Shown piece after piece: positions 8,790 to 16,843 of a stretch of 64,000 nucleotides of DNA. Source of the stretch: Cylindrospermum stagnale PCC 7417 (GTDB lineage: Bacteria; Cyanobacteriota; Cyanobacteriia; Cyanobacteriales; Nostocaceae). Within the stretch, counting starts at the first letter, position 1; the number at the start of each line of letters is the position of its first letter. The stretch covers positions 2,558,501 through 2,622,500 of the forward strand of contig NC_019757.1 in NCBI RefSeq assembly GCF_000317535.1. The letters run 5' to 3'. The notes beneath the pieces were generated by a model. The model saw only the letters and a program-made list of their open reading frames with translations, ran no database searches and was not told the DNA's origin. The position numbers and the translations under genes were made by a program.

Positions 8790-8842
8790 AGGAATATCCG
8801 GTAAGCGTAAAGCTCAGTGGCTGTCTTCCCTGAGAGTGTCAA
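8790..8842. mobile_element. 53-bp solo hairpin element sharing both ends with the TnpB element at 23448
   Basis: The sequence directly follows TTAC (8786-8789). Its first part shares CCGGTAAGCGTAAA and CTCAGTGGCT with the left end of the TnpB element, and its last part, CTGAGAGTGTCAA, is identical to that element's right terminus. Between them is a single hairpin (CTCAG...CTGAG, 8813-8834). It has no coding capacity. It looks like a minimal derivative of an IS200/IS605-type element that could be moved in trans, inserted in the opposite orientation relative to the larger copy. The rest of the gap 8763-9094 shows nothing recognisable. Confidence 0.65.
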
Positions 8843-9094
8843 TATAGTTATTATCCATCTGACGATTACCCCAGTGATTTGTATTGAGCAAAAATGAGCC
8901 AGATAAAAAAAGGTATCTTCCTCAAGTGGATACATTTAGCTGGAGACATTTATAAATATTTACCAAACACAGCAGCATTACCTTGTCCAAATTGTTCCGA
9001 AATTTACCCATGTAAAACCAGATTAATAAAATTTACAACAGTATAGAAGCTTGCCTTGCAGTTTGGGAAATAAAAACTCACTTGCGAGTAGTGA

Positions 9095-9844
9095 TCAGCT
9101 TGTCTGTTGCGGAATATTAAGTTTTAATGATAGCTGTTCGCGCATTCTGTGGAAAGGTTTATTCCATATAGGTTGAGTATCCCAATTCCAAACAGCAACC
9201 GGGATAAGTTGTTTTTGAGCCAGATAAGTTAACAAACGGTATTCATCCTCCGGTTCGCGGGAGAAGCAAAAGGGATTGCGATAGCCTGTTTCTGAAAGTT
9301 TGTAAGCTGTTGTAACCTGATTGAGGCTAATTTTTTGGATTATTTCTTGACCTTTGCAAAGTAAATAATCCAAAAATATCAGACTAAAAGGCTCTATGTT
9401 TGCACGATTTTGTGGCTCTTTGTTTACCCATCTAGCCCATTCAAAGCCGTAAATAAAATCATGGACATAGCGAAAGCGGATTTCTGTTTTTCCGAACAAC
9501 TCCGTTATAGACACCATCTTTTTCCGAAAAGTATCTACAAATAAAACAGCGCCATCATTCTCTCTTAGAGCTTGTCTAAGCATACTACTGACCATAAAAT
9601 CAAAATCCCAGAATATATTTTCGGGAAAATTTTCTAATTGGGCATAGATAATAATTTCTAATGTCTCTCGTAGGTTTGTAATCAGTTGACTGTCAGTGGT
9701 TTTTTCAGCAATCAAATCTCCCAGTTCGGCAAAGCTGGTAGTTAAATTTTTACAGGGATTAAGCGACAATAGATTCACAGAGTGCTGGGACAGGATTTGA
9801 TCAAGCGTGCAGAAACAATTAGTTGACGCTGAGTTTGGCTCCAT
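9095..9844 (-). CDS. Hypothetical soluble protein, 249 residues
   Basis: I do not recognise a domain. The protein has no signal peptide or membrane helix. It is rich in aromatic residues in the centre (WDFDFMVSSMLRQ; YVHDFIYGFEWARWVNKEP) and near the C terminus (IPVAVWNWDTQPIWNKPF). The even amino-acid composition and absence of stops over 249 codons, with an ATG start followed by a credible N terminus, support a real gene. It is a single gene, with 250-bp gaps on either side. Confidence 0.65.
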   Translation of the reverse strand: MEPNSASTNCFCTLDQILSQHSVNLLSLNPCKNLTTSFAELGDLIAEKTTDSQLITNLRETLEIIIYAQLENFPENIFWDFDFMVSSMLRQALRENDGAVLFVDTFRKKMVSITELFGKTEIRFRYVHDFIYGFEWARWVNKEPQNRANIEPFSLIFLDYLLCKGQEIIQKISLNQVTTAYKLSETGYRNPFCFSREPEDEYRLLTYLAQKQLIPVAVWNWDTQPIWNKPFHRMREQLSLKLNIPQQTS

Positions 9845-10091
9845 AGTTAGTAAAATATAGCTGATGATAAATATTCAGTTTATATCTGATCGCATTTTTT
9901 TATTAAGTAAAAATATCAAAAATTAACTTTTACTTTACGAAAAGAATAAAATATTTATCTAATTTAGGGCTGGTGTAAATACTTTTTGGCTGGAGATTTA
10001 CCGCAGTTTAGATGGCAAAAACTGGGCGGAGATCATCTACAGAGTTACACCGATATTTATATTTAACTATTAACCAAACATTCACAAATCT

Positions 10092-10505
10092 CTACGCAGA
10101 AAGGTGAACTACCAACTCTCTCAGATGACTACGTTGGCGATGTTCCCAAATATAGATTCCTTGCCAAGTTCCCAGTACCAATTGACCGCGATTAATGGGG
10201 ATGTGTTCCGAAGTGTGAGTCAGGGCTGTGCGGATATGTGCTGGCATATCATCGGCACCTTCGGCATCATGAATGTATTTGCCGGATTCTGGCACGAGTT
10301 TGGCCATGAAGTTAGCTAAATCCACGAGTACATCGGGATCGGCGTTTTCTTGAATCACTAAACTGGCTGAAGTATGACGCAAAAATAAGGTACAAAGGCC
10401 AGTTTCCACCCCCGACTCGGTAACTATGGCGGCAACTTTTGGGGTGATGTTGTAAAAAGATTTGCCAATTGTGGGAATTCTCAGTAATTTTTGGTAATGA
10501 GTCAT
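10092..10505 (-). CDS. YjbQ/UPF0047 family protein (secondary thiamine-phosphate synthase)
   Basis: 137 residues, the usual family length. The signature blocks are present: LFLRHTSASLVIQENADPDV, DAEGADDMPAHIRTALTH and the C-terminal LGTWQGIYIWEHR with the conserved His residues HTSAS, HDAEG, HIR and EHR that make the active site. The family is annotated as having side-activity thiamine-phosphate synthase; its main physiological role is not settled. It probably stands alone: the glycosyltransferase stop at 10590 lies 85 bp upstream on the same strand, so it may be the last gene of a three-gene unit with the genes at 10590 and 11675. Confidence 0.92.
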   Translation of the reverse strand: MTHYQKLLRIPTIGKSFYNITPKVAAIVTESGVETGLCTLFLRHTSASLVIQENADPDVLVDLANFMAKLVPESGKYIHDAEGADDMPAHIRTALTHTSEHIPINRGQLVLGTWQGIYIWEHRQRSHLRELVVHLSA

Positions 10506-10589
10506 TTGTAATGACCGTTAATTCTCCGGCTAAAGAGAGTTTTTGAGGTTAATGCTTGCCTATTTGCATTATACGTCTCTGTTAGTAGT

Positions 10590-11672
10590 TTAAAGATTGC
10601 TCAAATAGTTGATGACAGCGTTAGCGATCGCTATATTCCCATCCTTAGCGATTGGATATTTTTGCTTTGGCGGTTGGGGTAACTGATAGAGAAAATCCCA
10701 AGTTCCTTGAAAAAAGTCAGATGGGGTCAGGATTTGATGCTGGTTGTAATTAGCAATCCCTTCTAAGAGAAAAGCTGCTTCGGCAAAGTCGTTACGGGGG
10801 ATGGTAACGATAGGGACTTGGAGTATTGAGGCTTCGGCAAAAGTGCTGTAACCAGGTTTAGAGACGACTCGCCCACAAATGGGCATAAAATCGACAGGAC
10901 GGTATTGACGATTTGTCACTTTCACTAAATTAGGTAACTCCGGTGCAGATTGATCAAAAACAATGAATTGCCAATCGGGAAAGTGCCGCAGGTTGTCGTA
11001 AGGAATTTGCTGCAAACCCAAACCGCCAAAGGTGAGGAGAATAGTTTTTTCTTTTTGTGCCGTTATCCCCCATGTAGCGCGCAGTTCATCGGCAGCAAAC
11101 CGGGGAGAACCACCGACTAAGCCGACATCTGTGATATTTGGAAAAGCCTGCATTGTTTCGTGGAAGGGAAGACGAAATAAGCGATCGCATTTTGAGTACC
11201 AATCACTAATCCAATCAGCAATGGCTGTAAACTCTCCGCCCCAATCTCGGTATATCAAGTCCCAACCAAAGTTACTGATCATCCAGCAGGGAATATTTGC
11301 CGCTTTCGCAAACCCAGAAGCCAGAAAGGGAATATCCGCCAAGATGAGATTTACACGGTTTTGGCGGATAAAATTGACTTCCGAGGCAATCAGCGAATTC
11401 TGACGCTTTTGAATCTCTCGCAACTTTGCCAAGGTGGTTTCTTGATCCATTGTCAAGCTATCTGCTTGGACTACACCCAAATCAAAAGCCCGCTGACGCA
11501 GGATAAAATCACCTTCTATGTAGCACTCTAGCAACCACCGGGGGGCAGTGGTCACCAAAATCAACAAAACTTCTGGATATAATTTTTGAATTGTTGCTGC
11601 GACAGATGCCGTGCGGGTAGTATGACCAAACCCGTGATTGGTCATGGCTATGTATAAAATTGGGCGTTCCAT
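10590..11672 (-). CDS. MurG-like glycosyltransferase family protein
   Basis: 360 residues from an ATG two bases after the stop of the upstream lyase gene; a TTG two codons earlier is less likely. The N terminus has the Gly-rich GT-B loop (YIAMTNHGFGHTTRTAS) and the C-terminal half has the nucleotide-sugar region ending in SKPGYSTFAEASILQVPIVTIPR, as in MurG and related GT1/GT28 transferases. The substrate cannot be read from sequence; a cell-surface or glycolipid role is a guess. The very tight spacing to the cystine-lyase gene implies translational coupling. Confidence 0.8.
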   Translation of the reverse strand: MERPILYIAMTNHGFGHTTRTASVAATIQKLYPEVLLILVTTAPRWLLECYIEGDFILRQRAFDLGVVQADSLTMDQETTLAKLREIQKRQNSLIASEVNFIRQNRVNLILADIPFLASGFAKAANIPCWMISNFGWDLIYRDWGGEFTAIADWISDWYSKCDRLFRLPFHETMQAFPNITDVGLVGGSPRFAADELRATWGITAQKEKTILLTFGGLGLQQIPYDNLRHFPDWQFIVFDQSAPELPNLVKVTNRQYRPVDFMPICGRVVSKPGYSTFAEASILQVPIVTIPRNDFAEAAFLLEGIANYNQHQILTPSDFFQGTWDFLYQLPQPPKQKYPIAKDGNIAIANAVINYLSNL

Positions 11673-11674
11673 AT

Positions 11675-12841
11675 TCAATTAATAATTTGGCCAAAACTGG
11701 CGATCGCCTCTACCAATTGGTTGATTTCCGATTCGAGAGTCAAGTAATGAACGCTAACCCGGATACAATGAGGATCGGCAATTGTCCGCGTTAATAATTT
11801 TTGTGATTCTAGAAATTGCACCAATTTAAGAGGCTGGTGATTGGTGAGTTGAAAGGAGACTATACCGCTTTCGGGTGGAGAAGTCCGCAAACACTGGACT
11901 TCGGGTAACGCCGTCAACCTTCTCCAGAGATATTCACTATTGCGGCAAATTTGCTGATAACGTTCCTGTGGGGTTCCCCATTGCCGATGAATGGCGATCG
12001 CTTCCCTTAACCCAACATAAAGCGGATAAGCTAATGTAGACACTTCGTATCTTCGCCCATCTGGTTGCCAACTCACAGGCTGTCCTTGACGATCAACGAC
12101 AATGCCATTCAAGCCAATAAACGTGGGTTTTAAGCTTTCGCGTACCTCTGGGCGGACATACAAGCCACCCACACCAGCCGGGCCACATAACCATTTGTGA
12201 CCGGTGAAAGCATAAAAATCTACCCCCAATTCAGTTAAATTTAAAGGTAAGGCACCAACTGATTGGGCAGCATCTACTAGAAGTAGGGAATGATTATTCC
12301 TGCATACTGCCACAATTTTGTCAAGCGGCAAAACTTGGCCCGTATTCCAAAAAACATGACTTAAGACTACGAGGCGAGTATTGGGGCGCAAGTGTTGGGC
12401 AATGACTTTTACAGGATCGCCCACGTTTAAAGTTGCCATCAAGGGGCAGGTGGTAACTTCCACAGCAAATCTCCGCCCGATTTCTTGGGCCGTAGCAATC
12501 ACTCCTGGGTGTTCGCAGTCAGAGAGTAGCAAATGGTCGCCATTGCGCCATTCGATCCCCCACATGGCAATATTACAGCCCACAGTCACATTTTCTGTGA
12601 GGGTGATTGCTGGAGTGGAGGCATTCAACTCTAATGCGATCGCATCTCTGGTAGCTTGGATCTGGGGTGCTATCCAGGCATAAGCCTCAGAGCCAAAGGG
12701 GCCAATGTGCTGGATATGAGCTTGAGTTTGAGTGATGACATCCATTGCCCCCTGGGGCATCGGCCCTTGGCCTCCATAGTTAAAATAAGTCTTATTCGCT
12801 AAAGCGGGAAATTGTTCTCGGTGGTGATGCAAGCTAGTCAT
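11675..12841 (-). CDS. PLP-dependent cystine/cysteine lyase, C-DES type (class V aminotransferase fold)
   Basis: 388 residues. The PLP lysine is in FTGHKWLCGPAGVGG, with the cofactor-binding Asp in LLVDAAQSVGALPL and the early TLTENVTVGCNIAMWGIEW block. These segments, and the C-terminal LLTRTIADPHCIRVSVHYLT, closely resemble the cyanobacterial L-cystine C-S lyase (C-DES) rather than IscS or SufS, which carry a distinct Cys-containing loop. The enzyme would release persulfide from cystine, a possible sulfur source for Fe-S assembly. The TGA stop is two bases before the ATG of the glycosyltransferase gene; the functional link between the two is unclear. Confidence 0.82.
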   Translation of the reverse strand: MTSLHHHREQFPALANKTYFNYGGQGPMPQGAMDVITQTQAHIQHIGPFGSEAYAWIAPQIQATRDAIALELNASTPAITLTENVTVGCNIAMWGIEWRNGDHLLLSDCEHPGVIATAQEIGRRFAVEVTTCPLMATLNVGDPVKVIAQHLRPNTRLVVLSHVFWNTGQVLPLDKIVAVCRNNHSLLLVDAAQSVGALPLNLTELGVDFYAFTGHKWLCGPAGVGGLYVRPEVRESLKPTFIGLNGIVVDRQGQPVSWQPDGRRYEVSTLAYPLYVGLREAIAIHRQWGTPQERYQQICRNSEYLWRRLTALPEVQCLRTSPPESGIVSFQLTNHQPLKLVQFLESQKLLTRTIADPHCIRVSVHYLTLESEINQLVEAIASFGQIIN

Positions 12842-12931
12842 ATCAATTTTGGATAGCTGTACTTTTAATCACAATAACTTTAGTAATCTGGGTTACTGCC
12901 AAAGCGTCCTAATTCTTGTTAGTTTAAAAGG

Positions 12932-14380
12932 ATGTTAATTAATGCTGAAATCCTACTGCAATATCAACGCTGTAAGCGGCGACCTTTTTTAGATACTCAT
13001 GGTGACAAAAGCCAGCGAAATGCTCCCAATGAGTTGCTGCTAAAAGTGCAGCAGGACAAAATCGCTCATCACCGGAGTGTTTTGGCACAGTTGACTTATC
13101 ACCAACCAGATTATCCACGAGGAAACTGGCAAGCAGGTGCAGCAGCAACTTTAGAATTGATGCAACAAGGAGTTGAGTACATTCGTAAAGGAGTGCTACT
13201 AACCACTCATTCTGAAGGATACACCTTATTAAGTCGTCCCGATTTACTTGTGAAACAGCCAGGGACATCCTGCTTTGGCGATTGGATGTATACTCCGGCA
13301 AATATTGAACTGGGTAAGCGCCCCAAACAAGAATACCAAGTTGTAGTTGCATTTCACGCCCAAGTTGTGGCAACAGTCCAGGAAGTTTTACCCGAAACAG
13401 GTTGGTTGATATTGCGTCATCAAAACCAGGGTTATGCGGTAGATTTAGGCAAATGGATACCACAAATGGAGCAGATTTTGGGGGAATTTACCCAAGTTAT
13501 CGAGTTACCCCATGCCCCAGAGATATTTATTTCCCGGCAAAAGTGCAATCTGTGCCATTGGTACAATCATTGTTATGCGATCGCACACTCTCAGCAACAT
13601 CTCTCTCTCTTACCAGGTGTAACACCCGTTCGCTACAATCAACTCCAAGCAATTTCTATCACTACACTAGAATCTCTCGCCCATACCAGTCCCAGTATCC
13701 TAGAAAACCTACCTGGTTTTGAAAGAGAAGTTGCACCCAAAATAGTATTACAAGCCCAATCTGTACTGGAAAAACGACCGTTTATCTTACCCAAAGCGCC
13801 ACCCGCCGAAACACTCACATTCACTGCCCCCATAGAGCTTTACTTTGATATTGAAGCTCAGCCAGACTTAGATTTACATTATCTCTTGGGGGTTTTGGTC
13901 GTTGACAGGCAAGCTAACACAGAGCAGTTTTATTCTTTTTTGGCAGAAAAACCAGCAGACGAAGGATTAATTTGGCAGCAATTTCTGGATTTGGTTTGGC
14001 AATATCCTGAAGCGCCCATTTATCATTTTTGCGTTTATGAATTTGATACAGTCAAACAAATGGCAAAGCTTTATCACACACCCAACGCCTCAGTAAAACC
14101 CGTACTAAATCGGTTTGTGGATGTGTATGAACAATTAATCCAAAGCGTCGCCTTACCAGTAGAGAGCTATGCCTTAAAAGCGATCGCCCGCTGGATGGGG
14201 TTTGAGTGGCGTGACAAAGAAGCTAGTGGTGCCAAATGTATCTATTGGTATGATCAGTGGCTAGAAACAGGCGATCGCACCTTACTAGAAGTTATCCAAC
14301 GCTACAACGAAGACGACTGCCGCGCCACACGCAATGTCAAAGACTGGCTCGTCAACTTTGTTCAAGATGAATATCGATAG
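12932..14380 (+). CDS. TM0106-type RecB-like nuclease with Fe-S cysteines and C-terminal RNase H-fold domain
   Basis: 482 residues. The N-terminal part (about 1-215) is a RecB-like nuclease: YQRCKRRPFLD, an Asp in SRPDLLVK, KQEYQVVVAFHAQ, and a Cys triplet CNLCHWYNHC which with the early Cys would hold a 4Fe-4S cluster as in Cas4/AddB. A helix-hairpin-helix-like linker follows (LPGV, LPGF). The C-terminal part has an RNase H/DnaQ-type DxE (YFDIEAQPD) and final YNEDDCRAT block, as in YprB-like exonucleases. It is likely a DNA-processing enzyme. The start ATG has AAAAGG seven bases upstream; the gene is divergent from the C-DES gene. Confidence 0.88.
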   Translation: MLINAEILLQYQRCKRRPFLDTHGDKSQRNAPNELLLKVQQDKIAHHRSVLAQLTYHQPDYPRGNWQAGAAATLELMQQGVEYIRKGVLLTTHSEGYTLLSRPDLLVKQPGTSCFGDWMYTPANIELGKRPKQEYQVVVAFHAQVVATVQEVLPETGWLILRHQNQGYAVDLGKWIPQMEQILGEFTQVIELPHAPEIFISRQKCNLCHWYNHCYAIAHSQQHLSLLPGVTPVRYNQLQAISITTLESLAHTSPSILENLPGFEREVAPKIVLQAQSVLEKRPFILPKAPPAETLTFTAPIELYFDIEAQPDLDLHYLLGVLVVDRQANTEQFYSFLAEKPADEGLIWQQFLDLVWQYPEAPIYHFCVYEFDTVKQMAKLYHTPNASVKPVLNRFVDVYEQLIQSVALPVESYALKAIARWMGFEWRDKEASGAKCIYWYDQWLETGDRTLLEVIQRYNEDDCRATRNVKDWLVNFVQDEYR

Positions 14381-14500
14381 ATGTCAGTATTTTAATCATG
14401 TAGGTAATTGAGAATTAGTAATCTCTTAACCTAAGTCAGATATTTTACAGGTTATTTTCACACTTTAGATTACCACTAAAGTATTTCGATACTAATTATC

Positions 14501-14622
14501 ATAGGACTTACGCATGAGTTAAGGAGTAACGTAGACGCGGAGCGGCGTGCCGCAGGCTACCGCTCCAGGCGCAGAAGACGCAGAGAAATGAGAGTTTGAG
14601 AGATATTTTGCGTAAGTCCTAT
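14501..14622. repeat. MITE-like element, 122 bp with 14-bp perfect terminal inverted repeats
   Basis: The ends are ATAGGACTTACGCA (14501-14514) and its exact reverse complement (14609-14622). The inside has no coding capacity and includes a GC-rich palindrome (GCGGAGCGGC...GCCGCAGGCTACCGC) of a sort scattered through Nostoc genomes. The outermost TA could be the target duplication of an IS630/Tc1-type transposase acting in trans. Part of the 765-bp gene-free gap 14381-15145. Confidence 0.7.
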
Positions 14623-14679
14623 ATCAGTTTCTTCCTTAGCAATTTAGCCTCGCGGGCTGTTACCTTAAGCAACATCTAG

Positions 14680-14778
14680 TTTATTGGACAAGCTACGTTA
14701 GCTACAGGATTATCCTTTCAAAAATCTGAATTGGGAGGCTTATCTGGAATTACCTACAACGCCAACAACGACCCTTAG
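14680..14778 (+). pseudogene. Possible relic of a phytase-like esterase gene
   Basis: A 32-codon stretch ending at TAG (14776) reads ...ATLATGLSFQKSELGGLSGI then TYNANNDP, which resembles the N-terminal GGLSGITYD block of secreted proteins with the esterase-like activity of phytase domain. Nothing recognisable follows the stop and no start with a ribosome site precedes it. The rest of the gap up to 15145 is AT rich and contains nothing I can name except, presumably, the promoter of the kinase gene. Confidence 0.35.
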
Positions 14779-15145
14779 TGGCTCCTTCCAGCATACCACT
14801 GATCAGGCTGCCGCTTTTTTCCTGTGTTAATGAAGCGGTAGAGCAATCATGTCTTTACGTTTATTTACGGCTACAAACAGGCAAATTAATTCAGAGTATT
14901 TGTATCTTTAGTATAATTACTTATAGGCGTCTATTTATAAATATGTTACACAGTAATTAAGAGATTTTGCTGACAAAGCAAATATACTTTCGTGAGAAGG
15001 TTACATTTTTTGTAGCCAATTTCATCGGAAATGATTGATTATCGGAAATAATTGATATTTTGATCTAAAGAATAATAGTAAAAGTTCCCTAAAAACCGAA
15101 TGTATTAAGTATTTTTCTAGAAAAAATTTGTAATATAGTAATTTC

Positions 15146-16750
15146 ATGCCACCAACTAAAGTTCAGGATATGGACAGGCAAAAAGCTGAGTTAGACATTT
15201 ACATTGGAAAATTTTTAAACAATCGCTATTTAATCAGAGATTTAATTGGCAAAGGGGGGATGGGTAGGGTTTACCTAGCAGAAGATGCAGCTAAAGGTGG
15301 CTTGCGAGTCGCCGTTAAAATTCTCTTGCTAAATCTAATAAATCAGCATATGTCACAACGCTTTGGCAGAGAAATTTTTATTGGCGCTCAATTGGGTCGA
15401 AAAAGTAAAAATATTGTCCGCGTATTGAGTTACGGAGTTACTGAAGAAAAAGTCCCCTTCTATGTCATGGAATATCTCGAAGGAAAAAACCTAAAACAAA
15501 TTCTCAATATTCAGCCTTTAACAATATCAAATTTTTTAGATATTTGTCAGCAAATATGTTTAGGTTTGCAATGCGCTCACCAAGGTATCAGCCTCAAAGG
15601 AGAAATTTATCCTGTTGTTCATAGGGATATTAAACCAGAGAATATATTTATCAATGATAATGCCAAAAAATCTGAGCTAGTGAAGATTCTTGATTTTGGC
15701 ATTGCCAAGTTTTTAACAGAGCGCAGTGGGATGACACTGACTGATTCTTTTATCGGCAGTTTACCTTACTCTTCACCAGAACACATGGAAGGACGAAAAC
15801 TATTGGATGTACGCTCTGATATTTACAGTTTGGGAGTACTGATGTTTGAGATGTTGACAGGAAAACATCCATTTCAACTCAAAAGTAACTCCTTTGGTAG
15901 TTGGTATCAGGCACATCGTTTTCAAGCTCCACCTACATTTGCAGAAGTGAATCCGCAAGCTCGAATTCCGCAGGACTTACAAAAATTGGTGATGAATTGT
16001 TTGGCTAAGGATACAAGCGATCGCCCCCAAAATATGGGTCAAATATTAGAAGTTTTAGTTCATGTTAAGGAGCAGCTTGAGGATGAACCTTCCATTAGTA
16101 ACATCGAGCAATATCTGCCTCCATCTCCAGTGCAATTAGTACCTGTAACAACATTTTCAGAAAAAGAGTGTTTGCAGAAGACTTGGCCTAAAAATAAACC
16201 AGTTGCCACGATTGGTTTTCCCCATTTATTGCATACTCCACAAGGTACAGTACCAACTTTTTGGGCAATGTTACCCAGAGAAGAAATTACTAAATTTTTA
16301 GACAAAACACATAGCACTGAATTTATTACTAAAATGAATTTATATCCTATGGTCTTGTGGGTAACAGTGCTATATGATGACAACTTTTCTCTGACCAGAT
16401 GGCTATCTTATTTCTTAGATCTCAAAGATAGTAGAGGGCAGAAATTAATGCATATTTTATCAGAAATAGGCTATTATCATCTGCTATTTTTCGCTATAGA
16501 AGAACCGACTAACTGCAACCATGTTATGACTTTTACTCTCACGGCTAGCCAGCGCCAACAACTCGCTGATTGTTTAGATATGAGTCAAAAATCAAATGAA
16601 TTAATTTCGCCCAACCAAGCCAAAACTATTCTGAAAACAGAATATGAAAAACTGAAGTTAGAAGTGAATCTAAAATTGGCAACGCCTCAAAAAAATGAAA
16701 CATTAGGTTTAAAAGCTTGGATAGCTAAATTATTTGATAATTTATTTTAA
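15146..16750 (+). CDS. Ser/Thr protein kinase with uncharacterised C-terminal domain (first of a tandem pair)
   Basis: 534 residues. Residues about 25-310 are a complete Hanks-type kinase: Gly loop GKGGMGRVYLAE, Lys in VAVKIL, catalytic VHRDIKPENIF, DFG in ILDFGIAKF, SPEH in place of APE, and RSDIYSLGVLMFEMLTG. Residues about 350-530 form a second region (from KPVATIGFPHLL to LTASQRQQLADCL) shared with the kinase encoded 94 bp downstream but unknown to me. There is no membrane segment, so the protein is probably cytosolic. No clear ribosome site precedes the ATG; another ATG eight codons in is possible. Confidence 0.9.
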   Translation: MPPTKVQDMDRQKAELDIYIGKFLNNRYLIRDLIGKGGMGRVYLAEDAAKGGLRVAVKILLLNLINQHMSQRFGREIFIGAQLGRKSKNIVRVLSYGVTEEKVPFYVMEYLEGKNLKQILNIQPLTISNFLDICQQICLGLQCAHQGISLKGEIYPVVHRDIKPENIFINDNAKKSELVKILDFGIAKFLTERSGMTLTDSFIGSLPYSSPEHMEGRKLLDVRSDIYSLGVLMFEMLTGKHPFQLKSNSFGSWYQAHRFQAPPTFAEVNPQARIPQDLQKLVMNCLAKDTSDRPQNMGQILEVLVHVKEQLEDEPSISNIEQYLPPSPVQLVPVTTFSEKECLQKTWPKNKPVATIGFPHLLHTPQGTVPTFWAMLPREEITKFLDKTHSTEFITKMNLYPMVLWVTVLYDDNFSLTRWLSYFLDLKDSRGQKLMHILSEIGYYHLLFFAIEEPTNCNHVMTFTLTASQRQQLADCLDMSQKSNELISPNQAKTILKTEYEKLKLEVNLKLATPQKNETLGLKAWIAKLFDNLF

Positions 16751-16843
16751 TTTTGATAAAATCCGGAAATCGATGGATAGCGGAGACAAATTTGTAGGTA
16801 AAAACTTTAGTTTTAAATTGCCTAATTAATAGAGGATATCGAA

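Noticed and set aside
12939-13463. 174-codon minus-strand frame
   Set aside because: Antisense to the RecB-like nuclease gene; no domain.
14778-14960. 60-codon plus-strand frame before the kinase genes
   Set aside because: No ribosome site, no protein-like domain, in a region of repeats and gene relics.
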